From: Bacillus sp. BHET2
GTDB lineage: Bacteria; Bacillota; Bacilli; Bacillales; Bacillaceae_B
Reading direction: 5' to 3'
DNA length: 64,000 nt
Assembly (NCBI RefSeq): GCF_005938125.1
Contig: NZ_VCQN01000001.1
Coordinates: 744,001-808,000, forward strand
Each line of letters opens with the position of its first letter. Position 1 is the stretch's first letter. Under the pieces are notes generated by a model. It did no database searches, was not told the DNA's origin, and saw only the letters and a program-made list of their open reading frames with translations. Shown one piece after another: positions 16,017 to 24,097 of the stretch. The position numbers and the translations under genes are program-made.

Positions 16017-16541
16017 CTACCAGTGACTATCGATAAATTCATCCCGACCGGATTTCGCACGGTCCTGTTTATATTGATTGGGATTCTTTTTATAAAATTT
16101 TTGATGGTATTCCTCCGCCGGATAAAACGGTGAGGCGGGAAGGATGTTTGTGACGATTGGTTTCTTAAATCGCCCGCTTTCTGCTATTTCATCCTTCGTC
16201 AATTCAGCCAATCGTTTTTGATGATCGTTATGATAAAAAATCGCTGTACGGTACTGTTCACCACGATCATGGAATTGACCACCCTCATCAGTCGGATCAA
16301 TTTGTGGCCAGTATAACTCCAATAGTCTCTCATATGGAAAGAGAGAAGGATCGAATGTGACCTGGACAACCTCATAATGTCCGCTGTTTCCCTTTTTTAT
16401 ATCCTGATAGGAAGGGTTTTCGAGATGCCCTCCTGAATAACCTGATATGACATCGATAATTCCCGGTAATTCATCAAATGGTTTTACCATGCACCAAAAA
16501 CAACCACCGGCAAAGGTAGCAATTTCCTTCTTTTCGTTCAT
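16017..16541 (-). CDS. msrA: Peptide-methionine (S)-S-oxide reductase MsrA
   Basis: A 174-residue cytosolic repair enzyme reducing methionine-S-sulfoxide in proteins. The catalytic motif G-G-C-F-W-C sits at residues 12-17 (Cys14 nucleophile). Family blocks G-Y-S-G-G near 35, G-H-Y-E-V-V-Q-V near 53, D-P-T-D near 81, Q-F-H-D-R-G-x-Q-Y-R-T-A-I near 88 and P-A-E-E-Y-H-Q near 141 are all present. Length matches stand-alone MsrA. No MsrB partner is adjacent. A terminator follows on the same strand. Confidence 0.95.
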   Translation of the reverse strand: MNEKKEIATFAGGCFWCMVKPFDELPGIIDVISGYSGGHLENPSYQDIKKGNSGHYEVVQVTFDPSLFPYERLLELYWPQIDPTDEGGQFHDRGEQYRTAIFYHNDHQKRLAELTKDEIAESGRFKKPIVTNILPASPFYPAEEYHQKFYKKNPNQYKQDRAKSGRDEFIDSHW

Positions 16542-16843
16542 ATAGAATCCTCCAATACTATATATGCTACTCTAAAGCAGTAAAGTAAAAGCTTGAAACA
16601 GATTTTACCACGAAAAAATATACACGACAATACTTTTGTTTTATCGTACTTCACCGGGGGATTGGTGATGTATTTTTTGTCTGGTGTACTCACTCAATTA
16701 CCTGCCATTCATCACTTCAATCTTAAGATTCATTGGAATGAAAAGGAGTTTAGCTCATGAGCATTTCCTACCCATTATAATGCTAATAATACGAGAATTC
16801 GAAGTGAAGCCTCTACAATTTTCAACAAAATGAGTAAATAGGA

Positions 16844-16872
16844 TTCACTATCGAGAGAATCTTGTGTATAAT
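16844..16872 (+). promoter_or_regulatory. SigA-type promoter of the cobalamin operon
   Basis: TTCACT - 17 nt - TATAAT, about 30 nt before the cobalamin riboswitch. Confidence 0.6.
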
Positions 16873-16899
16873 TCTGTTGAACGGAATAATTACATACGT

Positions 16900-17082
16900 T
16901 ATGAGATTAGGTGAAGCGGAGTGAAAAACACTTCTTAGCTTCTTAATAGGGAAGTTGGTGCAATTCCAACGCGGTCCCGCCACTGTAAATGGTAGTTAGC
17001 TGAATCCATGCCACTGTACGAAACTGTATGGGAAGGTGCAGCAAGCAATGACCATGAGCCAGGAGACCTGCCTAATGTCTTT
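16900..17082 (+). promoter_or_regulatory. Cobalamin riboswitch (class I type)
   Basis: It contains the B12-box region and conserved core: GGTCCCGCCACTGTAA near 16972 and AGCCAGGAGACCTGCC near 17056, preceded by GATTAGGTGAAGCGGAG-like P1/P2 sequence and an internal AAGTTGGTGCAATTCCAAC hairpin. Together with the terminator at 17160 it should switch the downstream corrinoid operon off when adenosylcobalamin is plentiful. Confidence 0.95.
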
Positions 17083-17107
17083 CGCACCAAATCTACGCGG
17101 ATAGAAA

Positions 17108-17168
17108 GGTGTAATGTGCATGTTATCATGGTTTTAAAACCTTTCAGTGCATCTTACACAACACCTCT
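17108..17168 (+). promoter_or_regulatory. Candidate antiterminator of the cobalamin riboswitch
   Basis: GGTGTAATGTGCA (from 17108) can pair with GTGCATCTTACACAACACC (from 17147), consuming the 5' arm of the terminator. This is the alternative fold expected in the ligand-free state. Inferred by eye. Confidence 0.5.
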
Positions 17169-17191
17169 TGTCCACGAGAGGTGTTTTTTTG
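17160..17191 (+). terminator. Riboswitch-controlled terminator before btuF
   Basis: AACACCTCT / AGAGGTGTT stem with an 8-nt loop followed by a run of T, 30 nt before btuF. Confidence 0.85.
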
Positions 17192-17222
17192 TCTGACTAC
17201 AAAAAATTTCAGGGGGAAAAAC

Positions 17223-18188
17223 ATGAAACACACATTCAAAATTTTATTGGCATTCGTATTATCTATTGGTTTCTTGTCTGCATGTGGCACGAATGATGCC
17301 AAAGAGACAAACAAAAATGAAAGTAAATCGGTCAGTCAAGAAAAAGGAGAATTTCCTTTATCCGTAAACGACGCACTAGATCATAAAATTTCCTTAGAGG
17401 AACAACCTAAGCATATCGTCTCGTTAATTCCAAGTAATACTGAAATTTTATTCGAATTAGGGTTAAACGATGAAATCGTAGGCGTGTCCGATTTTGACAA
17501 CTATCCAAAAGAGGCAATGAACAAAGAGAAGATCGGTGGCATGGAGTTTAATGTTGAGAAAATAGTCGGCTTAAAGCCGGATTTGGTACTTGCTCATGAA
17601 TCCACAGCCAAATCTGCAGAGGAAGGCTTAGAGCAACTTCGCAGTGCTGGAGTGAAGGTGTTTATCGTTCAAGACGCCAAAAGCATTGAAGAGGTATATG
17701 ACACAATCGAAAACATCGGAACGCTTGTCGGTAAGAAAGAACAAGCAGAAACCATTACTTCTGGTATGAAATCAGATCTCGCAACCATTCAGGAAAAAGC
17801 CAAGAGTATAAAAGAAAAGAAAAGTGTATATGTAGAAGTATCGCCTTCACCCGATATTTATTCAACTGGAAAAAACACATTCATCGATCAAATGCTGTCA
17901 CTTGTTAACGCTGAAAACGTGATGAGTGACCAGGATGGATGGGTGCAAGTGAACCAAGAGGCGGTTATTTCAGCGAATCCTGATGTCATCATTACAACCT
18001 ATGGCTATTATAGTGAAAACCCTAAAGAACAAGTAATGGGAAGAGATGGCTGGAAAGATGTAAACGCTGTGAAAGATGGGGACGTACATGATGTGCATTC
18101 AGATTTAGTCACCAGAACTGGTCCAAGATTGGTTGAAGGAGTAGAGGAAATTGCCAAGTCAATCTATCCGGAGATATTTGCAGAATAA
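17223..18188 (+). CDS. btuF: Cobalamin/corrinoid ABC transporter substrate-binding lipoprotein
   Basis: A 321-residue secreted lipoprotein that captures corrinoids for the BtuCD importer. The signal peptide ends in a lipobox, F-L-S-A-C near residue 20, so it should be anchored on the outer face of the membrane. Downstream are the class III binding-protein fold markers P-K-H-I-V-S-L-I-P-S-N-T-E-I-L-F near 62 and V-G-V-S-D-F near 83, with a long central helix. The start ATG 17223 has an AGGGGGAAA site. First gene of the operon, right after the riboswitch terminator. Confidence 0.92.
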   Translation: MKHTFKILLAFVLSIGFLSACGTNDAKETNKNESKSVSQEKGEFPLSVNDALDHKISLEEQPKHIVSLIPSNTEILFELGLNDEIVGVSDFDNYPKEAMNKEKIGGMEFNVEKIVGLKPDLVLAHESTAKSAEEGLEQLRSAGVKVFIVQDAKSIEEVYDTIENIGTLVGKKEQAETITSGMKSDLATIQEKAKSIKEKKSVYVEVSPSPDIYSTGKNTFIDQMLSLVNAENVMSDQDGWVQVNQEAVISANPDVIITTYGYYSENPKEQVMGRDGWKDVNAVKDGDVHDVHSDLVTRTGPRLVEGVEEIAKSIYPEIFAE

Positions 18189-19209
18189 AATATGGCTGAC
18201 ATACGTGTTCGCTGGGATATTTTTAGTAACTTCCCTTCTTGCAGGTATATCGATTGGTACCATTTCGATTCCTCCAGGAAATATATTAACGATTATTGGT
18301 TCTGAGCTGTTTGGTTTTCATCTACCTCAATCAATTGATCCAATGTTTACGAATATTGTATTTTCGATTCGTCTACCAAGGGTTCTATTAGCTTTATTGG
18401 TCGGGAGCTCCTTGGCGATTGCCGGGGCTTCATTTCAGGGGTTATTGCGCAATCCGTTGGCAGACCCATATACATTGGGAGTATCTTCAGGAGCATCTGT
18501 AGGTGCAGTCATCACTTTATTTTTCAATTGGAGCATACCATTCATTGGGAAGTTTACGCTTCCCTTTTTCAGTATCATTTGTTCAGTGATAACCGTGTTT
18601 CTCGTACTATGGTTTGCACAAAAAGTGGAAAGAACCATGAAAGTCGAAACCATTATACTGACCGGAATTATTTTTAGCTCTTTTTTAGGGTCATTGATTT
18701 CATTAATGATTGCTCTCACAGGAGAAGAATTACGGCAAATTATTGGTTGGCTGCTTGGGAGCGTTTCTATGAGAGGGTGGGACTATATTGTAATTATCCT
18801 GCCGTTTTTCTTTATAGGTGTGATGATTTTATTTCTAAACAGCAAGGAATTGAATGGTATGAGCTTCGGTGAAGAACAAGCCCGCCATATTGGAATATCT
18901 GTACATAGACGGAAGCTTATGATCTTGATTGCCGGAAGCATCCTCACGGGGGCAGCCGTTGCGGTTTCAGGAACAATCGGATTTGTCGGTCTTGTTATAC
19001 CTCATTTTCTAAGAAGAATAGTAGGGCATGATCATAAACATTTACTTCCTTTATCAATCGTTGTAGGCGGAGGTTTTCTTGTACTCGCTGATCTTATCTC
19101 AAGAACGATCATCGCGCCAACTGAACTTCCGATTGGAGTAATCACTGCCCTGATCGGGGCACCAATGTTTGCATATATTCTACTGAAGAAAAGGGGTCGG
19201 TCCTCATGA
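18178..19209 (+). CDS. btuC: Cobalamin ABC transporter permease (FecCD family)
   Basis: A FecCD-type permease of about 343 residues with roughly ten membrane helices. Family blocks are S-I-R-L-P-R-V-L-L-A-L-L-V-G near 63, G-A-S-F-Q-G-L-L-R-N-P-L-A-D-P-Y-x-L-G near 82 and the coupling helix G-I-S-V-H-R-R-K near 237. The start is uncertain: TTG 18178 is chosen because CCGGAG lies 4-5 nt before it and the protein then begins M-Q-N-K-I-W. It overlaps btuF by 11 nt. The ATG at 18192 is out of frame. Confidence 0.88.
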   Translation: MQNKIWLTYVFAGIFLVTSLLAGISIGTISIPPGNILTIIGSELFGFHLPQSIDPMFTNIVFSIRLPRVLLALLVGSSLAIAGASFQGLLRNPLADPYTLGVSSGASVGAVITLFFNWSIPFIGKFTLPFFSIICSVITVFLVLWFAQKVERTMKVETIILTGIIFSSFLGSLISLMIALTGEELRQIIGWLLGSVSMRGWDYIVIILPFFFIGVMILFLNSKELNGMSFGEEQARHIGISVHRRKLMILIAGSILTGAAVAVSGTIGFVGLVIPHFLRRIVGHDHKHLLPLSIVVGGGFLVLADLISRTIIAPTELPIGVITALIGAPMFAYILLKKRGRSS

Positions 19210-20675
19210 TTGATGTAAAAGGCGTTTCTGTAGGATACAACGACCATAAAATTGTTGAGAATATGAATTTTAAAATAGATCAAGGTGAATTCTTTGGAAT
19301 TCTTGGACCGAATGGAAGTGGGAAGACGACGTTATTAAAAGCAATTACCGGACTTCTTCCTCTGATGGAGGGGACGATTGAATTAAAAGGGAAGCCCCTC
19401 CAACAGTTTACTTCAAGAGAATTGGCGAAACTTGTTGCCGTCCTTCCCCAACAATCGACTGAATCATTTTCATATGAAGTGAAAGAGACAGTGATGCTCG
19501 GAAGGTATGCTCATCAAAAAGGCTTATTTAAAGGGAAAACAGAATGGGATAGTGAAGTGGTTGACAAAACGATGGAACAAACAGGTATTGCATCTTTTCA
19601 GCACCGATATCTCCACGAACTGTCCGGCGGTGAGCGTCAACGGGTGTTTCTTGCGCAGGCACTGGCGCAAGAACCCGAAATACTTTTATTGGATGAACCT
19701 ACAAATCACCTTGATCTTTCCTACCAGAAATCATTATTGGATTTGATTAGAACACAAACAATCGAAGAAAACTTAACCGTCGTAGCCATTTTTCACGACT
19801 TGAATTTAGCAAGTCTTTATTGTGATCGCTTATTGCTACTAGACAAAGGAAAAACCAAACTTCTACATCACCCAGAAGAAGTCTTGAAAGAAGAACATAT
19901 TGAAGAGGTGTATCAAACGAAGGTCCAAAAACAGGCACATCCATTAGTGGCCAAGCCACAGATGGTCATTGTCCCTGAAGGGCAAGAGAGTGAGGATTTT
20001 CTATTAGATAAAAGATACCTCCTATTGGACGAAGAGAGTATCCATTTCTCAGCACCATTCCCGTTGAAATGTATGTCTTCTGGAATTATCGGAGCAGGAA
20101 TCGGGTGGTACACTCATTTCATCAATCGGAGAGTTTCTGTTGATTATGATTGTTCGGATTATAAAGAAGATATGAAAGATTATCTGATTGAGAAACAATT
20201 GGATCCATCATTATCAGTAGGGATGATGACAGCACTTGATTTGACCAATATGGTATGTGATCGGTTTGAATCTTTAGGGAAATCGGTCTTTGTCGTTGTG
20301 ACAGCTGGAGTAGGGAATGCCATGGATGTGTCTACCAGTTATCAATATGACATTGATTTCAAGCCAGGTACGATTAATACTTGGGTATTCATAAACGGTA
20401 ATCTGTCCGATGAAGCGTATATAGAAGCAATCGTAACCTCCACCGAGGCAAAGGTTAGAGCTCTTCAGGATATGGGGGTTCGAGACAGACGGACAGGTAA
20501 TCTTGCAACAGGGACGCCTACAGACAGCATTCTGATAGCCTCTAATCAAAAAGGAGAGCTTGAACCATTTGCCGGGCCAATTACACCAGTGGGGAAATTG
20601 ATCGGACGTGGTGTTTATGAAGTCACGAAGCGAGCCATAGGACGCTATATGGAGAAAATAAAGGAGGGTGGGTAA
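19206..20675 (+). CDS. btuD-cbiZ: BtuD ATPase fused to adenosylcobinamide amidohydrolase CbiZ
   Basis: A 489-residue two-domain protein. Residues 1-250 are an ABC ATPase with Walker A G-P-N-G-S-G-K-T-T near 35, signature L-S-G-G-E-R-Q-R near 139 and Walker B I-L-L-L-D-E-P-T near 159. Residues 265-489 match CbiZ (S-S-G-I-I-G-A-G-I-G-W, V-T-A-G-V-G-N-A-M-D, G-T-P-T-D-S-I). CbiZ removes the aminopropanol side chain from pseudo-cobamide-derived adenosylcobinamide, giving cobyric acid for remodelling. The fusion couples ATP-driven uptake to salvage. It overlaps btuC by ATGA. Confidence 0.92.
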   Translation: MIDVKGVSVGYNDHKIVENMNFKIDQGEFFGILGPNGSGKTTLLKAITGLLPLMEGTIELKGKPLQQFTSRELAKLVAVLPQQSTESFSYEVKETVMLGRYAHQKGLFKGKTEWDSEVVDKTMEQTGIASFQHRYLHELSGGERQRVFLAQALAQEPEILLLDEPTNHLDLSYQKSLLDLIRTQTIEENLTVVAIFHDLNLASLYCDRLLLLDKGKTKLLHHPEEVLKEEHIEEVYQTKVQKQAHPLVAKPQMVIVPEGQESEDFLLDKRYLLLDEESIHFSAPFPLKCMSSGIIGAGIGWYTHFINRRVSVDYDCSDYKEDMKDYLIEKQLDPSLSVGMMTALDLTNMVCDRFESLGKSVFVVVTAGVGNAMDVSTSYQYDIDFKPGTINTWVFINGNLSDEAYIEAIVTSTEAKVRALQDMGVRDRRTGNLATGTPTDSILIASNQKGELEPFAGPITPVGKLIGRGVYEVTKRAIGRYMEKIKEGG

Positions 20676-20709
20676 TCCTTTTACATATTAGAGGAAGGTG
20701 AAATGTGAT

Positions 20710-21264
20710 ATGGGAAACCTAATATTCATAACAGGAGGGGTTCGAAGCGGCAAAAGTTCTTATGCTGAAAGACTTGCCGCTGAAGAGAGAAGATCTGGCG
20801 ATGCATTGATCTATCTTGCCTGTGGCGTCAATACCGATCGTGATATGGAACAAAGAATTTTGAAACATCGACTCGATCGGCAAGCCTCTATGGAAGACTG
20901 GCTGACTATTGAATGTCCTCGGTCCATTGAAGGGGACATCGGGCGCATACCCTACAACTGCATTGTATTGTTAGATTGTCTCACCACTCATTTAACCAAT
21001 GAAATGTTCAGTGTGGACATCAGAAAAGGTGTGGAAGTAGAGCATGCAATCTATCTGTCTATCATTCAGGTGATGAATAAAGCAAGATTATTAGTAGTGG
21101 TGAGTAATGAATTATTCTCAGACATACCCATTGCATCTGACGATATTCTCTCGTTTCAGAAGACTCTTGGGTCTCTACATAGAAAATTGGTCGACAAATC
21201 ATCTATGGCAATTGAAATGAATGCAGGAATTCCTGTTGTAAAGAAGGGAACTCCTATATCTTGA
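20710..21264 (+). CDS. cobU: Adenosylcobinamide kinase / AdoCbi-phosphate guanylyltransferase
   Basis: A 184-residue bifunctional enzyme that phosphorylates adenosylcobinamide and then adds GMP to activate the lower nucleotide loop. The P-loop is G-G-V-R-S-G-K-S at residues 9-16. The guanylylation region K-H-R-L-D-R-x-x-x-x-x-D-W-L-T-I-E near 55 and L-L-D-C-L-T near 93 are present. ATG 20710 is used (GGAAGG about 11 nt upstream). It lies 34 nt after btuD-cbiZ and its TGA overlaps the TTG start of cobS. Confidence 0.9.
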   Translation: MGNLIFITGGVRSGKSSYAERLAAEERRSGDALIYLACGVNTDRDMEQRILKHRLDRQASMEDWLTIECPRSIEGDIGRIPYNCIVLLDCLTTHLTNEMFSVDIRKGVEVEHAIYLSIIQVMNKARLLVVVSNELFSDIPIASDDILSFQKTLGSLHRKLVDKSSMAIEMNAGIPVVKKGTPIS

Positions 21265-22049
21265 TTCTATTCAAAAGTTTCTTTCTGAATCTACAGTTTT
21301 TTACCACTATCCCGGTTCGTAAACCATTCGATGTCGGGCAACACGAAATGAAGTGGATGGTTAGGACATTTCCACTACTGGGCATGTGTTTAGGTATGAT
21401 CCTATCCGGTGGATTTGTTGTACTGGACACATTCACACACATGAGCCCCTTGGCATTATCGTTTTTTATTTGGGTGATGCCGATCATCCTGACGGGAGGA
21501 CTTCATTTAGATGGTTATATGGATGCAAGCGATGGCTTTTTTTCTTACAGGGATAAAGAAAAACGATTAGAAATCATGAAGGACCCCCGTGTTGGTGCTT
21601 TTGGCGTTTTATCTTTGGTTGTATTACTATCATCCCGTTTTCTATTTATTTATGAATCCGTCCTCTATACCCATTCAGAATTGATCGGGATGGTTCTACT
21701 ATGCATTCCATTTTTCAGCCGTTTGGTAATGGGAGCAAGCCTTGTCACAATTCCTGCGGCACAGAAATCAGGGATGGGATATGGCTTCAGTAAGCATATG
21801 ACAAGACATGAAGTCCTTTGGATGGTTACTGCTTTATTAGCTGGTGGTATGGTCCTGTTCTATTTAGATTGGTTTTATCTATACGTAGGGTTCACCTTGG
21901 TTACATTAGTGGCCTTTTGGTGGGTTTATTCTAAGTCCATTAAATGGTTTGGTGGTATGACCGGTGATACTGTCGGAGGTAGTGTAGAGGGGGTGGAGTG
22001 GATCTTATGGATGACTATATGGTTATTGCAGTTATCCGACATGGTGTAA
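21261..22049 (+). CDS. cobS: Adenosylcobinamide-GDP ribazoletransferase (cobalamin synthase)
   Basis: A 262-residue integral membrane enzyme joining adenosylcobinamide-GDP with alpha-ribazole(-phosphate), the last assembly step of the cobamide. The CobS signature F-F-T-T-I-P-V is at residues 13-19, and the catalytic loop G-G-L-H-L-D-G-Y-M-D-A-S-D-G near 78 holds the acidic metal ligands, followed by the basic I-M-K-D-P-R-V-G-A-F-G motif. About six membrane segments. It starts at TTG 21261 within a TTGA overlap with the cobU stop, implying coupling. Confidence 0.92.
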   Translation: MILFKSFFLNLQFFTTIPVRKPFDVGQHEMKWMVRTFPLLGMCLGMILSGGFVVLDTFTHMSPLALSFFIWVMPIILTGGLHLDGYMDASDGFFSYRDKEKRLEIMKDPRVGAFGVLSLVVLLSSRFLFIYESVLYTHSELIGMVLLCIPFFSRLVMGASLVTIPAAQKSGMGYGFSKHMTRHEVLWMVTALLAGGMVLFYLDWFYLYVGFTLVTLVAFWWVYSKSIKWFGGMTGDTVGGSVEGVEWILWMTIWLLQLSDMV

Positions 22050-22636
22050 CAGAAGAAAATGAGTTGGTAAAGTATACCGGTTGGACGGATACCAGCTTGT
22101 CACGAAATGGAATTGATATTTTACATTGTCGTAAGCATTTATTCCATCAGTACGAAAGAATCTTTTCCAGTGATCTTAACAGATGTTTGGAAACAGCTCG
22201 TTTTTTGTTCTCTGAAAGTCCAGTAGTCTCTTCATCCTTGTTAAGGGAAATACACTTCGGTGTTTGGGAAGGTCTAACCTATGAGGATTTGAAGGAAGAT
22301 AGGGTTTATCAGAAATGGTTAGCCGATCCAACTATTTGTCCGCCAAATGGGGAAGGTATGAATCAATTTCGGCTACGGGTGGATGCTGCCTGGGATCAAA
22401 TCATTGAGGAAATCGATGAACACCGCGGTAATCGGTATGCTGTTATCACTCATGGAGGAGTCATTCGTCACCTTTTATCTCTTCTTTCACCTGCAGATAT
22501 GAAGCGAGCATTTTGGGAATGGGAGATCCACCATGGGAATGGGTACGAATTGGCATGGAAGACTGAAGAAGATTGGAGGAAGAATGTATGTACTTCATTA
22601 CGGGCGGTTCCTTTAATGGAAAAAGCAGATGGGTGA
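22007..22636 (+). CDS. cobC: Histidine phosphatase, alpha-ribazole phosphatase-like (CobC)
   Basis: A 209-residue histidine phosphatase. The phosphohistidine motif V-I-R-H-G is at residues 9-13, L-R-E-I-H-F-G-V-W-E-G-L near 77, and the second catalytic V-I-T-H-G-G-V near 144. In this context the substrate is most likely alpha-ribazole-5'-phosphate or cobalamin-5'-phosphate. ATG 22007 is preferred, with GAGGGGGTGGAG about 10 nt upstream; it overlaps cobS by 43 nt. Overlap with the next gene is similarly long, showing a tightly packed operon. Confidence 0.85.
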   Translation: MDDYMVIAVIRHGVTEENELVKYTGWTDTSLSRNGIDILHCRKHLFHQYERIFSSDLNRCLETARFLFSESPVVSSSLLREIHFGVWEGLTYEDLKEDRVYQKWLADPTICPPNGEGMNQFRLRVDAAWDQIIEEIDEHRGNRYAVITHGGVIRHLLSLLSPADMKRAFWEWEIHHGNGYELAWKTEEDWRKNVCTSLRAVPLMEKADG

Positions 22637-23016
22637 AAAAGCAGTTTAATCTAATAGAGAGTGAAACAACTTGGATTTCTTTGTTTGATAATGAAATGGA
22701 AGATATCACGACAATCCGGCCTATCATCGTTTTGGAAGGTGTTGAATATGCAGTTCGTTCGTCCATTCTTCATTCAGGTGTAGATAGTAAGGCGTTGTTT
22801 AAAGAGCAGATCGATTCATTAAGAGAATGGGAAGAAGGAAGCCCTGAACGAAAGGTCATCTGGATCGGGTCGGAAATAGGGAAAGGAATTGTTCCCATCG
22901 ATCAATCGTCTAGAGAGTGGAGAGATATGACAGGGTGGGTGTATCAGGACCTGGCCGAAAAATCTCAACAAGTTTGGCTGGTTTGGTACGGTCTTGCTTC
23001 ATCAATAAAAGGGTAA
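22588..23016 (+). CDS. CobU-like protein, short paralogue lacking the guanylylation segment
   Basis: A 142-residue protein related to CobU at both ends. The P-loop is I-T-G-G-S-F-N-G-K-S at residues 4-13, and the C-terminal block E-I-G-K-G-I-V-P-x-x-x-x-x-R-E-W-R-D near 98 is the CobU switch region. The central H-R-x-x-R / W-x-T-x-E stretch that carries the guanylylated histidine is absent, and the protein is about 40 residues shorter than CobU. A kinase-only or regulatory role is possible. The start ATG has GGAGGA 7 nt upstream; it overlaps cobC by 49 nt. Confidence 0.7.
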   Translation: MYFITGGSFNGKSRWVKKQFNLIESETTWISLFDNEMEDITTIRPIIVLEGVEYAVRSSILHSGVDSKALFKEQIDSLREWEEGSPERKVIWIGSEIGKGIVPIDQSSREWRDMTGWVYQDLAEKSQQVWLVWYGLASSIKG

Positions 23017-23031
23017 AGGAGAGAGAAGAAT

Positions 23032-23622
23032 ATGCAACTTTATACAAGAACCGGAGACAAGGGACAGACAAGCTTAATCGGTGGGAGAGTCTATAAGGAC
23101 GATATCCGTGTTGAAGCGTATGGAACATTGGATGAAGTAAATTGTTTCGTTGGTCAGGCAATATCTGAACTTGATCATACTCTTTTTCAAGATATCTTAA
23201 AGGACCTGGAGACAATTCAGCATGAATTATTCGATTGTGGTGGGGACTTATCGAATGTATCAAAGAAAAAAAGAGTCAAGCTTCAGGCGGAATCTGTTCA
23301 CACGTTGGAAGAGAAAATTGATCTCTTGACAGAGGAAGCTCCTCCTCTTGAAAAATTCATTCTGCCAGGAGGTGTGAAAGCATCTGCCAGTATTCATATT
23401 GCGAGAACCGTTGCAAGAAGAGCAGAGAGGTGCATCGTGTCATTATCCAAGACAGATGAAGATTTTCCAATAGTCACGTTGCAGTATGTTAATCGTTTAT
23501 CAGATTACTTCTTTGCTTTAGCCCGGGTCATTAACCATCGCAGCAATGTAAAAGATGTGGAATACATTCGCAGTGCAAACGTATTTTCTAACGGAAAAGA
23601 TCAAAAGAACAATGATAAATAA
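23032..23622 (+). CDS. pduO: Corrinoid adenosyltransferase, PduO type
   Basis: A 196-residue ATP:cob(I)alamin adenosyltransferase making the Co-adenosyl bond. Signature residues: Y-T-R-T-G-D-K-G-Q-T-S-L at 4-15 (ATP binding), Y-G-T-L-D-E-V-N near 37, F-I-L-P-G-G near 109, and A-R-T-V-A-R-R-A-E-R near 124 with Y-V-N-R-L-S-D near 153. Trimeric helical bundle family. AAAGGAGAG lies 8 nt before ATG. It supplies the adenosylated corrinoids that CobU, CbiZ and CobS act on. Overlaps the next gene by 11 nt. Confidence 0.93.
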   Translation: MQLYTRTGDKGQTSLIGGRVYKDDIRVEAYGTLDEVNCFVGQAISELDHTLFQDILKDLETIQHELFDCGGDLSNVSKKKRVKLQAESVHTLEEKIDLLTEEAPPLEKFILPGGVKASASIHIARTVARRAERCIVSLSKTDEDFPIVTLQYVNRLSDYFFALARVINHRSNVKDVEYIRSANVFSNGKDQKNNDK

Positions 23623-24097
23623 TTTAAAGACACTACTAACGTTATCCTTATTCCTCGCTTTATCCGCTATTGGAGGAATGGTGAAAATCCCAGCCGTCAT
23701 CGGATCGGTTGCTCTGGACAGTATGCCTGCATTATTGGTTGCTTCTTTATACAATGGAAGAAAGGGAGCAATCGTGGCAGGTGGAGGGCATATCATTTCA
23801 AGCATGTATGCCGGTTTTCCCCTTGGCCCGTTGCATATTCTCATTGCTGTTGAAATGGCTCTATTTGTGTGGTTGTTCGGATATGTGTTTTCTAAAGGAA
23901 AGCGGGTACTGGCTGCAGTCCTCTTCTTTATCGGAAATGGCGTAATGGCTGGAATTCCCTTTATCTTTATTCTGAGTCTTTCTTTTTATTTAGCAATTGT
24001 TCCTTCCTTAATAGTTGGGAGTTTGATTAATTTAACCATTGCTCATTTTTTATATCCTCCTCTTGTTTCAAGGCTCCCAAAGAGGGACATGGCATGA
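23612..24097 (+). CDS. cblT: ECF transporter S component, probable alpha-ribazole transporter CblT
   Basis: A 161-residue hydrophobic protein with about five to six membrane helices and an A-x-x-x-G-G-M-V-K-I-P N-terminus, fitting an energy-coupling-factor S component. Its position directly before the cblS-like kinase matches the cblT-cblS pair described in Listeria innocua and Geobacillus, where CblT imports alpha-ribazole. Binding specificity is therefore assigned from context. It has no adjacent EcfA/T and would use the shared housekeeping module. The ATG overlaps the pduO stop region. Confidence 0.75.
   Translation: MINNLKTLLTLSLFLALSAIGGMVKIPAVIGSVALDSMPALLVASLYNGRKGAIVAGGGHIISSMYAGFPLGPLHILIAVEMALFVWLFGYVFSKGKRVLAAVLFFIGNGVMAGIPFIFILSLSFYLAIVPSLIVGSLINLTIAHFLYPPLVSRLPKRDMA

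Noticed and set aside
18192-18194. ATG as btuC start
   Set aside because: Out of frame with the permease; the frame requires an upstream TTG.
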